Positions 8,835 to 17,776 of a DNA stretch of 55,283 bases are shown in pieces. Source of the stretch: Chitinophagaceae bacterium 26-R-25 (GTDB taxonomy: Bacteria; Bacteroidota; Bacteroidia; Chitinophagales; Chitinophagaceae); assembly GCA_029906195.1 (NCBI GenBank), contig JARWSJ010000006.1, forward strand, positions 1 through 55,283. The letters are read 5' to 3'. The stretch's first letter is position 1, and every line of letters begins with the position of its first letter. The notes under the pieces were generated by a model, which was not told the DNA's origin, ran no database searches, and saw only the letters and a program-made list of their open reading frames with translations. The position numbers were made by a program, and so were the translations under genes.

Positions 8835-10373
8835 ATGAAACAGTACACCAGGCTGTTATACATACTCGCTCTTCTTCGCTTCATCATTCCTTATTTTTTA
8901 CAGGATAGTATTTACCAACCGCACCGGGATGAGTTTCTTTATTTATCTGAAGGAAGCCATATGGCATGGGGATACATGGAAGTGCCGCCAATGTTGTCAG
9001 TGTTTGCATGGCTCACCAATTTGTTTGGAGGCAGCATGTTCTGGATAAAATTCTGGCCATCACTTTTCGGCTCGCTCACGTTTTTACTCGTGGGAAGAAT
9101 TATACTGTCGCTGGGCGGCAGAGCCTTTGCGTTGATACTTGGCTGCCTACCCTTTTTGATCGATGGATATGTGCGTGTGTTCTTTTTGTTCCAGCCCAAT
9201 TGCATCGAAATATTTTTCTGGACATTGATAGGCTTCAGCCTTGTGCGTTACATTCAAACCTCGCAGAACAAATGGTTGTATCTCTTTGGTGTTGCGGTGG
9301 GCCTGGGATTGCTGAGCAAATACACTGTCGCCTTTTACACAGCTTGCACATTGGTTTCATTGCTCATTACGAGGCATAGAAAAATATTTCTCAACAAGCA
9401 TCTGTATTACGCCGGTGCGATTGCGTTTTTAATTTTTCTTCCCAATCTTATATGGCAATACAATCACCGCTTTCCGGTTTTTTTTCACATGCATGAATTG
9501 CAGGAGTACCAGTTGCAATATGTTAGCCCTGTTTCATTTATTGCCGGGCAAATATTCATGAACCTACCAATGATCTTTGTGTGGATTGCGGGTTTGTTCT
9601 TTTTGGTGTTTGGAGAACGCGGAAAACCTTATCGTGCCTTTGGTTGGGCGTATATACTCATCATCATTTTTCTACTTGTAATGCATGGCAAAGATTATTA
9701 TGCATTGGGTGCTTATCCGATATTATTTGCATTTGGCGCCTATCATCTGGAAGCCGTAACAACCGGAAGATTAAAGTGGGCCCGCTATGCCATGTTGATC
9801 TTTGGTTTGACATTGGGCGCATACGCAATGCCCGTGGCACTTCCTGTCGCGAAGCCCGAAACACTGCACAAATATTATGAAAGATCCGGCGTTGCAAATA
9901 CTGGTGCATTGACCTGGGAAGATCAAAAAATACATCCATTGCCACAGGACTTTGCTGACATGATGGGTTGGAAAGAAATAGCGTTGAAAACTGCCGATGT
10001 TTACTATGCACTGCATGACTCCATTAGAATACACACCTACATCTATTGCAGATCTTACGGTGTAGCGGGCGCCATTAACTATTATGGCCGGGAATACCAT
10101 TTGCCGGAAGTGTATAGCGATAATGCTACTTTTTTATTGTGGATGCCGGATGTGTATAAAGTGAAAGCAATTATCCTCGTTGGCCATAATATGCCCGACA
10201 GCACAGAAACCGCTTACAAACAGTTTGCTACTTACACTATTGTCGATACTTTGAAAATGCCGCTTGCACGCGAAAACGGATTAAAGTTTGCTGTATTTAG
10301 AAATCCAACAGATTCAGTAAATGAAGTTATTGAACGCATAATTGCAGGACATAAGCAAAGGTTTATTAGATAA
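8835..10373 (+). CDS. GT-C (family 39-like) glycosyltransferase
   Basis: Polytopic membrane glycosyltransferase of about 512 residues from the ATG at 8835; an in-frame TTG at 8808 would extend it into the repeat arm. It resembles PMT_2/ArnT-type enzymes that use lipid-linked sugars: an acidic DE pair in the first extracytoplasmic loop (PHRDEFLYLS), then roughly ten hydrophobic helices, then a soluble C-terminal domain of about 170 residues. The acceptor (protein, lipid A or polysaccharide) is unknown. It stands alone between repeats. Confidence 0.8.
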   Translation: MKQYTRLLYILALLRFIIPYFLQDSIYQPHRDEFLYLSEGSHMAWGYMEVPPMLSVFAWLTNLFGGSMFWIKFWPSLFGSLTFLLVGRIILSLGGRAFALILGCLPFLIDGYVRVFFLFQPNCIEIFFWTLIGFSLVRYIQTSQNKWLYLFGVAVGLGLLSKYTVAFYTACTLVSLLITRHRKIFLNKHLYYAGAIAFLIFLPNLIWQYNHRFPVFFHMHELQEYQLQYVSPVSFIAGQIFMNLPMIFVWIAGLFFLVFGERGKPYRAFGWAYILIIIFLLVMHGKDYYALGAYPILFAFGAYHLEAVTTGRLKWARYAMLIFGLTLGAYAMPVALPVAKPETLHKYYERSGVANTGALTWEDQKIHPLPQDFADMMGWKEIALKTADVYYALHDSIRIHTYIYCRSYGVAGAINYYGREYHLPEVYSDNATFLLWMPDVYKVKAIILVGHNMPDSTETAYKQFATYTIVDTLKMPLARENGLKFAVFRNPTDSVNEVIERIIAGHKQRFIR

Positions 10374-10376
10374 AGT

Positions 10377-10485
10377 CAAAAGTAGAAAGTGAAAAGGCAA
10401 AAATCGTTTAATGCCAGCCCGCTAAATAATGAGCGAACCGCCCAAGTTTTTACTTTTTACTTTTTACTTTTTACTTTCTTTGCCT
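10377..10485. repeat. Inverted simple repeat, AAAGTAAAAAGT type
   Basis: The left arm consists of AAAAGTAGAAAGTGAAAAG-type units and the right arm of tandem TTTTTACT units. They flank a short unique loop between the glycosyltransferase and mutase genes. A related pair is at 29953-30060. Confidence 0.6.
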
Positions 10486-10498
10486 CAAATACGATTGC

Positions 10499-10918
10499 AT
10501 GACGAATACAGCAAAAAGACCGATTCGTGTACTGGTAGCAAAAGTGGGTCTCGATGGCCACGACCGCGGCGCTAAAGTGATTGCCACTGCACTGCGAGAT
10601 GGCGGCATGGAAGTAATTTACACGGGCCTTCGCCAAACACCCGAAATGGTAGTGAATGCTGCTTTGCAGGAAGACGTAGATGCAATTGGGGTAAGCATTT
10701 TATCCGGCGCTCACATGACCGTTTTTCCAAAGATCATCCAACTCATGAAAGAAAGAGCAATGGACGATGTGCTACTTACCGGCGGCGGCATCATTCCGGA
10801 TGATGATATGCAGGAGTTAAACAACATGGGCGTAGGTAAATTATTTGCTCCCGGCACAGAAACTACCGAGATCATTAATTATATCCAAGGTTGGGTGGGA
10901 GAGCACAGGAGTTTTTAA
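10499..10918 (+). CDS. Methylmalonyl-CoA mutase B12-binding subunit
   Basis: 139 residues making one cobalamin-binding domain. The base-off/His-on signature DGHDRG is at the N-terminus (Asp-x-His-x-x-Gly), then SILSGAHM and the GGG loop ([12 protein letters not shown]). This is the small or C-terminal part of acyl-CoA mutases that interconvert methylmalonyl-CoA and succinyl-CoA using adenosylcobalamin. Many Bacteroidota encode it apart from a larger catalytic subunit. No catalytic-subunit gene lies in this window, so its partner and exact substrate are inferred. Confidence 0.85.
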   Translation: MTNTAKRPIRVLVAKVGLDGHDRGAKVIATALRDGGMEVIYTGLRQTPEMVVNAALQEDVDAIGVSILSGAHMTVFPKIIQLMKERAMDDVLLTGGGIIPDDDMQELNNMGVGKLFAPGTETTEIINYIQGWVGEHRSF

Positions 10919-10947
10919 TTGAAAGTTGAAAATTGAAAGTTGAAAAT
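10919..10947. repeat. TTGAAAATTGAAAG simple repeat
   Basis: Four tandem 7-mers of the form TTGAAAR directly after the mutase stop codon. The same units form inverted pairs at 15737-15974 and 24426-24570. Confidence 0.6.
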
Positions 10948-10981
10948 GAAGTAGAGATAACGTGCATTTTACATATTGTTC

Positions 10982-11016
10982 AGTCCAAAGGAGGTTGCTT
11001 CTTTGGACTTTTTATT
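10982..11016 (+). terminator. Terminator after the B12-binding gene
   Basis: AGTCCAAAG (10982-10990) pairs with CTTTGGACT (11001-11009), followed by a T-rich tract. Confidence 0.7.
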
Positions 11017-11033
11017 TATACAATAATCGAGGT

Positions 11034-11041
11034 TATATTTG
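11034..11041 (+). promoter_or_regulatory. Putative -7 box upstream of the toxin-like gene
   Basis: TATATTTG matches TAnnTTTG about 95 bp before the ATG at 11137 and after the preceding terminator. No clear TTTG -33 box was confirmed. Confidence 0.4.
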
Positions 11042-11136
11042 CCGCCCCATCTTTTTAAAATACTGATAAATAAAAGGTTACCATGGTCAATCAACTTGCT
11101 TAAATATTTTTAAGACTAAACCTATAAGTTGATTTA

Positions 11137-11697
11137 ATGGAATTTTGTCCTATCTTTGAAACTGCAAACGAATCAGAATGCCGGTTGTGGGCGGTGATAT
11201 ATCCGGAACATAAGATGAACATTTTCGATATCTGCTACGACAATTGGACCAATGATGTGTTTGTGAGATCCTTTGTGAAAGAAAGATTTGATTCACTCGA
11301 CAGTATATTTTTTAAAGATGCTACGATTTCGGTCATCAGCGATGCTATCCTGTTAGAAGTGGAGAAATTTGCGGATGAACTTGTCAAAGCAAACGAACGA
11401 GTTGAAGGCTGTAGATCGCTGGATCAACTTTTCAGACGCCTTTATGGCAATGTCGAGTCATTGCATTTTGATCATGATGATGAAAGGAAAGCGCGACCGA
11501 GCATACAAGGTTCTATTTTGCGCTTGTATGCGATCTTGTTGGATGATGGAACTTATTTGGTTACAGGTGGAACGATAAAACTGTATAAAGCAATGATAGG
11601 TCCGGAATTTAAGGTTGAGTTTGACAATCTTAAAAGAGTTAAGGTGTTTTTAAAAGCACATGGCATATCCGATGTGCAGGGTTTAATTGAAAAATAA
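11137..11697 (+). CDS. Toxin-like protein paired with an XRE gene
   Basis: 186 residues, no family recognised with certainty. The C-terminal part (RLYAILLDDGTYLVTGGTIK near residues 130-150) looks like the core strands of RelE/HigB-type proteins (short basic residue, strand, GG turn). The N-terminal 120 residues are acidic and not typical of them. The gene is followed after 6 bp by a helix-turn-helix gene, the toxin-first order typical of HigBA-like modules. This suggests, but does not show, a toxin-antitoxin pair. No membrane segment or signal. Confidence 0.5.
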   Translation: MEFCPIFETANESECRLWAVIYPEHKMNIFDICYDNWTNDVFVRSFVKERFDSLDSIFFKDATISVISDAILLEVEKFADELVKANERVEGCRSLDQLFRRLYGNVESLHFDHDDERKARPSIQGSILRLYAILLDDGTYLVTGGTIKLYKAMIGPEFKVEFDNLKRVKVFLKAHGISDVQGLIEK

Positions 11698-11703
11698 TTT
11701 TTT

Positions 11704-12045
11704 ATGGTTAAGAAAAGTACATTCATTGAAAATGCGAGATATAGACTAAAAAATAGAAAATGGCTTAGATATTCATCAAATATCGCCCGCCGTATTCTTG
11801 CCGCATTGGAAGATAGCGAAACGGTTAATCAAAAAGTTTTAGCTGAAAAAATTGGAGTGTCTCCCCAATACATAAGTAAAGTAGTAAGTGGCAACGAGAA
11901 TTTGACATTGGAAACAATTGCAAAAATCTCAGAAGCACTTGGCGTAGAGCTTATCACTTTCCCATTATTTAAGGATGATCTGCAGGTCGTGCCCAATCAC
12001 GAAAGTTTGCCTGCCAAAGAGAAGGTGAAAAAAGTTCGGGAGTAG
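11704..12045 (+). CDS. XRE-family helix-turn-helix protein
   Basis: 113 residues. The HTH_3 domain spans about residues 30-85 (VLAEKIGVSPQYISKVVSGN, then LTLETIAKISEALGVEL). The N-terminus is basic and the C-terminal tail is charged. It probably binds its own promoter region and, as second gene after a toxin-like ORF, may be the antitoxin. The two genes are 6 bp apart and must be co-transcribed. A stand-alone regulator is the alternative. Confidence 0.75.
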   Translation: MVKKSTFIENARYRLKNRKWLRYSSNIARRILAALEDSETVNQKVLAEKIGVSPQYISKVVSGNENLTLETIAKISEALGVELITFPLFKDDLQVVPNHESLPAKEKVKKVRE

Positions 12046-12219
12046 CCTTTTTGCCAGAAATACTCGAATGTTTTTTATAAATTATAAATAAAAATATATT
12101 AATGCTTTGCGTGTTGTGTTGCTGTAAATGTGTCTACTGGTAATAAATAACGCATTTATTTTCTGTCAGACCCAAATATTTTGATATTTTTTCAAAGTAT
12201 TTGCTATATTTAGTTAACT

Positions 12220-13665
12220 ATGACCGAAAACACTTTACTCCAATCTTACAGCGATCAGCCAGGCGTTTGGGATGAAATGTTTAGCCAGGAAGGCGTACGC
12301 GACCACTACAAAAACTTCGTGGGTGCCATCCAGGATCTTTCGTCCGACGAAATGACCCATAAAGATGAAATGGCCAAGAAACTTTTCATGAGCCAGGGGA
12401 TCACCTTTACGGTTTACAACAGCGGCGAGGGCATAGAGAAAATATTTCCCTTCGATATCATTCCGAGAATTATCATGGGAGATGAATGGCAAAAAATTGA
12501 AGCCGGAATAAAGCAAAGGCTTAAAGCACTCAACGTTTTCCTGAAAGATATTTACCATCACCAGTTCATCATAAAAGATGGAATTGTTCCAGCCAAACTC
12601 GTTTATTCGTCTCCGAATTTTTTGCGGGAAATGACAAACGTGAATGTGCCGTTTGACATTTACACACACATCGCCGGAGTTGATCTTATCCGCGATTACG
12701 ATGGGGAGTTTTATGTGCTGGAAGATAATTTGCGTACGCCATCCGGTGTATCGTACATGCTCGAGAACCGCAGTATTACGTACCGCATCTTTCCAGATCT
12801 TTTGCCAAAGAATAATATAAAACCCGTAAAACATTATCCGGATCTGCTATTGAAAAATCTGCTGGCCCTCGCCAACAGGCAAAACAGCGATCCTACTGTT
12901 GTGTTGCTTTCACCCGGCATTTACAACTCAGCATATTTTGAACATACAACGTTGGCCAGGCTCATGGGTATTGAACTTGTGGAAGGTCGTGATCTTGTGG
13001 TGGATAATCACCATGTGTATATGAAAACAACCCGAGGTTTGCAACAAGTGGATGTGATCTATCGCCGCGTGGATGATGATTTTATTGATCCTCTCGTTTT
13101 CCGGCCAGACAGTATATTGGGTGTTCCCGGTATTTATTGGGCGTATCGAAAAGGAAATGTAGCCATCGTAAATGCAATGGGTAATGGCGTTGCAGACGAT
13201 AAGGCAGTGTATGCGCATGTGCCCGACATGATCCGCTATTACCTGAATGAAGAACCAATACTCAAAACAGTTCCGACTTATCAGCTGGCATCGCCGGAAA
13301 ATCAAAAACATGTTTTTGAAAACATGGATAAAATGGTGATTAAGCGCACCAACGAATCCGGTGGTTACGGCATGTTGATCGGCAACGCAGCCACGGAACA
13401 GGAAATGGAAAATTTCAGGAGAGCCATCGAAGCTGATCCGCGCAGTTTTATTGCGCAACCCATTATCAGTTTGTCTTCCACGCCATGTTATATCAATGGT
13501 GTATTGCAACCGCGACGAGTTGACCTGCGACCATTTGCCTTGTACGGGCCGGATGGAATTGACATAGTACCCGGCGGCCTCACGCGGGTGGCATTGCGCG
13601 AAGGTTCACTGGTGGTAAACTCTTCGCAGGGTGGTGGCAGTAAAGACACATGGGTCGTAGCTTAA
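12220..13665 (+). CDS. Circularly permuted ATP-grasp protein
   Basis: 481 residues, matching the DUF404/DUF407 circularly permuted ATP-grasp family. Typical stretches are FYVLEDNLRTPSGVSYMLEN (residues about 165-185), VIYRRVDDDFIDP, VIKRTNESGGYGM and FIAQPIISLSSTPC. ATP-grasp enzymes form amide-type bonds using ATP. This family always travels with alpha-E and transglutaminase-like genes and is predicted to make or modify a peptide. A TATATTTA box at 12205-12212 lies just before the ATG. First gene of a three-gene cluster. Confidence 0.9.
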   Translation: MTENTLLQSYSDQPGVWDEMFSQEGVRDHYKNFVGAIQDLSSDEMTHKDEMAKKLFMSQGITFTVYNSGEGIEKIFPFDIIPRIIMGDEWQKIEAGIKQRLKALNVFLKDIYHHQFIIKDGIVPAKLVYSSPNFLREMTNVNVPFDIYTHIAGVDLIRDYDGEFYVLEDNLRTPSGVSYMLENRSITYRIFPDLLPKNNIKPVKHYPDLLLKNLLALANRQNSDPTVVLLSPGIYNSAYFEHTTLARLMGIELVEGRDLVVDNHHVYMKTTRGLQQVDVIYRRVDDDFIDPLVFRPDSILGVPGIYWAYRKGNVAIVNAMGNGVADDKAVYAHVPDMIRYYLNEEPILKTVPTYQLASPENQKHVFENMDKMVIKRTNESGGYGMLIGNAATEQEMENFRRAIEADPRSFIAQPIISLSSTPCYINGVLQPRRVDLRPFALYGPDGIDIVPGGLTRVALREGSLVVNSSQGGGSKDTWVVA

Positions 13666-13796
13666 GAGCATTTACAATAAATTTTATCACACACTTCAGA
13701 TACAACGAATTGCTTGCCTGCGAAAGGTACAGGCAGTCCTGTTAACATGAGTTAAGCACCATTATTATTTTTTTACTAAACACTAAACAGGAAAGT

Positions 13797-14729
13797 ATGT
13801 TAAGCCGGGTAGCAGATACAATCTATTGGATGGCCCGTTACATGGAGCGAACCAACGGCATGTTGCGCATATTGCGCACAAGCTACATTTCGTCGCAGGA
13901 AGAAATCTTTCACTTTAGCTGGCGCTCTGTTTTGAATACTTACAGTGTTTTGCATGCCAATGAAATTGACGACATCGAAAGAGATTCATCAAAAGTATTG
14001 GAGCACATTTTACTTGACAGAAACAATGTCTCTTCAGTGATCAACAACATCATAAGATCGCGGGAATGTGCAAGAGCCGTACAGGATCACATCACAAAAG
14101 AAATGTGGCAATGTCTTAACGATTATTACCATGTCATACGCAATTCAAACATGCAATTGCAAGTGAGGGTGGGTGATCCTGTAACGGTGCTGGATGATTT
14201 GATCGAGCATAGTTTTTCCTACAACGGCACCGTTGACATTACGATGCCTCGCGGTGAAGGATTCAATTACCTTAACATTGGAAAAATGTTAGAGCGGGCA
14301 TTTCTTTCTGCCGACATCCTAACCATCAAGTTGCAGGAATTAAACTACGAATTGAAGATGCCAATGGAAGCCCATTTGCGATCATTGCTGCATTCGCTTT
14401 CAGGCTATGAGTTGTACTACAAAATTTACCGCGGCACATTTACGCCGGATAATGTGCTGCAAATGGTGTTGTACAACACCAACTATCCGCATTCGATCCT
14501 GTACTGTTTGCAGCAGGTGTCAAATTATTTTGAACGGCTGAATGCGGAGAGCTTGCCTGAAAGTTACAGCCGGCTTGAGTTCCTGATAGGAAAAGCAATG
14601 AACAACGTAAAGTACAGCAACATTCGCGCAGCAAGTGTAGAAGAGTTGCAAAGATTCATTTATCAAACACGATCCGAACTGGCGGAGGTTGCCAATTCAT
14701 TCAACCAGTTTTACTTCGGCAACACGTAA
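13797..14729 (+). CDS. Alpha-E domain protein
   Basis: 310 residues, all-helical. The diagnostic start MLSRVADTIYWMARYMERT is that of the alpha-E (DUF403) family. Conserved acidic and histidine positions recur through the chain (for example VLDDLIEHS and MLERAFLSADIL). The molecular role is unknown; it is found almost only with the ATP-grasp and transglutaminase genes that flank it here. The gap to the upstream gene is 131 bp and to the downstream gene 32 bp. Confidence 0.9.
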   Translation: MLSRVADTIYWMARYMERTNGMLRILRTSYISSQEEIFHFSWRSVLNTYSVLHANEIDDIERDSSKVLEHILLDRNNVSSVINNIIRSRECARAVQDHITKEMWQCLNDYYHVIRNSNMQLQVRVGDPVTVLDDLIEHSFSYNGTVDITMPRGEGFNYLNIGKMLERAFLSADILTIKLQELNYELKMPMEAHLRSLLHSLSGYELYYKIYRGTFTPDNVLQMVLYNTNYPHSILYCLQQVSNYFERLNAESLPESYSRLEFLIGKAMNNVKYSNIRAASVEELQRFIYQTRSELAEVANSFNQFYFGNT

Positions 14730-14761
14730 ACAACATTGTCTGACATTTTAAAAAGAGAACA

Positions 14762-15733
14762 ATGCCATCTTATTCCATCAAGCACATAACGCGCTACTCT
14801 TACGCTTCTACAGTAATTGATTGTACTAATCAGATAATGTTGTATCCGGTAAGCGATCAATTGCAGGAAGTGAAAAAGCATGACCTCAAAATTTCTTATA
14901 AACCAGCAATTGAGTTGTTTACCGATTATTTCAACAACCAGGTGGGCGTGTTCTCCATCATTCGTCCACACACGGAACTTACGATCTTTTCAAACATAGA
15001 TGTGATAACACATCCTGTTCTGTTGCCTGCGGATGACACGCCTGCAAACATGCAATGGGAGAATCTTTCATTTCTCAGCGAGCAATTCCCTTACATGGAT
15101 TTTTTAAAGATTGACACCTTTAAATGCTATAGGGATATATGTGATGCAGTTACTCAAATTGTAAATGAAAAGCAACCGCCCTTCTACAATGCACAAGCAC
15201 TGTCTGCATTTGTCTACAATAATTTTGAATACAAAAAAGGCGTTACAAGCATAGAAACAGAAATTGATGATGTATGGAAATTGAAAGCAGGCGTGTGCCA
15301 GGATTTTGCGCACTTGCTTTTACTTATGCTTCGTATGATAAACATTCCGGCGCGTTATGTAAGCGGCTACATCTGTCCCAAGAATCACGAGTTGCGCGGT
15401 GAGGGTGCTACGCATGCGTGGGTAGAAGCTTATATTCCTTTTTATGGATGGATAGGTCTTGATCCTACCAACAACTGCATTGTTAGTGATCGTCACGTAC
15501 GTCTTGCTATCGGAAGAAATTTTGGTGATTGCACACCGGTGAAAGGCACGTACAAAGGCTCTTCCGATCACCGCCTTGAAGTTTCCGTAAGTATAGAAAA
15601 TGGGTTGTCAAAAATTGCGGTCAATAATAACAATGTCATAGAAATGCCAATGACTGTTTCGTATCAACCACACAACCCCGCAATGCCGGACAATAGTTAT
15701 AGGCGGTTTCAGGAAATGCAGCAACAGCAGTGA
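14762..15733 (+). CDS. Transglutaminase-like cysteine protease
   Basis: 323 residues: a bacterial transglutaminase-like N-terminal beta domain (about 1-90) and a transglutaminase core. The catalytic triad is visible: Cys179 in KAGVCQDFAHL, His218 in GATHAWVEAY and Asp234 in GLDPTNN. No signal peptide, so it should be cytoplasmic. Last gene of the ATP-grasp/alpha-E/transglutaminase cluster, where it may cleave or cross-link the product of the ATP-grasp enzyme (inference from conserved neighbourhood). Confidence 0.9.
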   Translation: MPSYSIKHITRYSYASTVIDCTNQIMLYPVSDQLQEVKKHDLKISYKPAIELFTDYFNNQVGVFSIIRPHTELTIFSNIDVITHPVLLPADDTPANMQWENLSFLSEQFPYMDFLKIDTFKCYRDICDAVTQIVNEKQPPFYNAQALSAFVYNNFEYKKGVTSIETEIDDVWKLKAGVCQDFAHLLLLMLRMINIPARYVSGYICPKNHELRGEGATHAWVEAYIPFYGWIGLDPTNNCIVSDRHVRLAIGRNFGDCTPVKGTYKGSSDHRLEVSVSIENGLSKIAVNNNNVIEMPMTVSYQPHNPAMPDNSYRRFQEMQQQQ

Positions 15734-15736
15734 CAT

Positions 15737-15974
15737 TAATTGAAAATTGAAAGTTGAAAATTGAAAATGAAGAGAGACAGAACGCCCGCCTGAATGACTT
15801 TAGTCGGGCAGGCAGATTTTTATGATTGTCAAGATTTTTTATGATTTGAAATTTTAAATTAACGATACCATCAAATCACAACCAGAGATATTTTGACCAA
15901 TCATGAAGATCATGAAAATCAGCGTCCCTGCTTTTTTCCCATTTTCAACTTTCAACTTTCAACTTTCAATTAAT
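15737..15974. repeat. Compound inverted repeat, copy d with inserted mini-hairpin
   Basis: The outer arms are TTGAAAATTGAAAG units (15739-15767) and their complement (15941-15970). The inner arms belong to the GAACGCAGAT family (left from about 15779, right 15900-15927). The left inner arm is split after GAACGC by a 26-28 bp insert, itself able to form a hairpin (GCCTG.../...CAGGC). Confidence 0.8.
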
Positions 15975-16577
15975 TTAGATTTCCGGTAGCTCCACTCTCT
16001 TCCACTTCGAAATAACTCTCGTGAGTACTACAATGACTACACACAAAATCAGGTTGATGTTTTGTTCAAACCCTGCTTTGCGCAACAGCACATACACAAC
16101 GCCGCCGATGGCGCAGGCAGTGGCATAGAGTTCGCCACGTTTAAACAAATTGGGAACAGCATTGCAGAGTACATCGGCCAGTAAACCTCCAAAGGATGCT
16201 GTGATAACGCCCATCACGACTGCATACATTTCATTAATGCCCAGTAAAATACTTTTTTCTATTCCTGCAGCCGTAAACAAGCCAAGACCAATGGCATCAG
16301 TAATGAATATGGTTCTTTTGAACCGCTCGTAATTGAGTTTGAAAATAAATGTGATCAACGTAGCAGAAAAAACAAGACCCAGTGCCAGGTAATCATTCAC
16401 CCAGTTTACGGGTCGTACGCCAATTAACAGATCTCGTAAAGTTCCGCCACCGTAGGCTGTTACAAACGCCAAAACAGACGCGCCGAAAATATCCATCTGG
16501 TACGTTCGTGCTTTAAATGCACCAGTTCCCGCAAACACAAATATCCCGGTATAAGTAATTAAACTAAGTAAACTCAT
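15975..16577 (-). CDS. TRIC-type (UPF0126) cation channel protein
   Basis: About 200 residues from the ATG at 16577; the longer in-frame start at 16595 is a TTG. Six to seven membrane helices arranged as two similar halves, with the glycine-rich signatures GGGTLRDLLIG and GGLLADVLC of the YicG/TRIC family. Bacterial TRIC homologues form trimeric K+/Na+-permeable channels in the inner membrane. The physiological role here is unknown. It is convergent with the transglutaminase gene across a compound repeat. Confidence 0.88.
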   Translation of the reverse strand: MSLLSLITYTGIFVFAGTGAFKARTYQMDIFGASVLAFVTAYGGGTLRDLLIGVRPVNWVNDYLALGLVFSATLITFIFKLNYERFKRTIFITDAIGLGLFTAAGIEKSILLGINEMYAVVMGVITASFGGLLADVLCNAVPNLFKRGELYATACAIGGVVYVLLRKAGFEQNINLILCVVIVVLTRVISKWKRVELPEI

Positions 16578-16629
16578 GAGAGGAAAATAATTCAATGTTG
16601 TTGAATGCTAAAACGCTGATAAGTGTCTG

Positions 16630-16691
16630 GGCTTCGGCAAGCTCAGCCTGACAGTCCGTTCGTGCTGTCACCCTGAGCTTGTCGAAGGGCG
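16630..16691. repeat. GAGCTTGTCGAAGGG-type repeat
   Basis: GCTTCGGCAAGCTCAGCCTGACAG and, 20 bp on, CTGTCACCCTGAGCTTGTCGAAGG form an inverted pair. A related block is at 20067-20146. Confidence 0.65.
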
Positions 16692-16734
16692 AATCCTTAT
16701 AAGTGTCTATCTTAGGCAAATAATTTACTAAGGT

Positions 16735-17514
16735 ATGAATTATCAAACATTGCTTACAACGATTGAAAATGAAACACTTGTTATTACCATCAACCGGCCG
16801 GATAAACTCAATGCACTGAATAAAACAGTGATCGAAGAGCTGTCCGCTGCAGTTGACGAAGTGTATAACAACAGTGCTATTAAATCGGCCATCATTACTG
16901 GTTCCGGCGCAAAATCATTTGTGGCTGGTGCCGACATCAGCGAATTTTTACAACTGGACCCTTCACAGGGCGAAGAACTTGCACGTAAAGGACAACAATC
17001 CGTTTTCGATAAAATAGAAAATTCTCCAAAACCTATTGTGGCAGCAGTGAATGGTTTTGCGTTGGGCGGTGGTTGCGAACTGGCGCTTTCCTGTCATTTT
17101 ATTATTGCCAGCGACAATGCAAAATTTGGCCAACCCGAAGTAAACCTGGGTTTGATCCCGGGATATGGCGGGACACAACGCCTGGTGCAAATCGTAGGAA
17201 AAGGCAGGGCAATGCAGTTATTAATGACTGGAGAAATGATCTCCGCAGAACAAGCCGCCCAATATGGTATCGCCAACAACATAGTTAAACAGGAAGATTT
17301 GCTAAACACAGTAAAATCAATTTTGCAGGCTGTGCATGCAAAAGCACCCTTAGCCATTGTAAAAGTGATCGAATGCGTAAACAATTTCGACCACACACAG
17401 CAAGGCTACGATTTCGAAATCAAGAAATTCGGCGAATGCTTTGCCACCGAAGACTTGAAGGAGGGAGCGGGGGCTTTCCTTGAGAAGAGAAAACCTGAGT
17501 TTAAGGGGAGATAG
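16735..17514 (+). CDS. Enoyl-CoA hydratase/isomerase
   Basis: 259 residues, full crotonase fold. The oxyanion-hole region AGADISEF and GFALGGGCELALS are present. Both catalytic glutamates of hydratases are in place: Glu115 (GGCELA) and Glu135 (QPEVNLG). It should hydrate short-chain 2-enoyl-CoA in fatty-acid beta-oxidation or amino-acid breakdown; the exact chain length is not readable. The window also encodes a thiolase (27459-28637), the later step of the same pathway, but not in the same operon. Confidence 0.9.
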   Translation: MNYQTLLTTIENETLVITINRPDKLNALNKTVIEELSAAVDEVYNNSAIKSAIITGSGAKSFVAGADISEFLQLDPSQGEELARKGQQSVFDKIENSPKPIVAAVNGFALGGGCELALSCHFIIASDNAKFGQPEVNLGLIPGYGGTQRLVQIVGKGRAMQLLMTGEMISAEQAAQYGIANNIVKQEDLLNTVKSILQAVHAKAPLAIVKVIECVNNFDHTQQGYDFEIKKFGECFATEDLKEGAGAFLEKRKPEFKGR

Positions 17515-17526
17515 CTTGACGGACTT

Positions 17527-17738
17527 TAATTTGAAAATATGGTAATTTGAAAATTTGAAAATGAGGGAGAACGCAGATTCTCATGATTTTCATGATAATC
17601 ATGATTTGAAAAGACAAAGTACTTTTCTTACAATCAAATGGATAAAAAATCTTTACAAATCATGACAATCATGAAAATCTGCGTTCCGCCCTGCTGCCGC
17701 ACTTGATGAATTCTCAAATTTTCAAATTTTCAAATTAG
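17527..17738. repeat. Compound inverted repeat, copy e
   Basis: Inner arms of the GAACGCAGAT family at 17569-17596 and 17659-17686. Outer arms are tandem AATTTGAAA units (17527-17562) and their complement (17711-17738). No gene in the gap. Confidence 0.85.
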
Positions 17739-17776
17739 CATATTATATACCTTTACCGCGCTAAAAATTTAAAACG

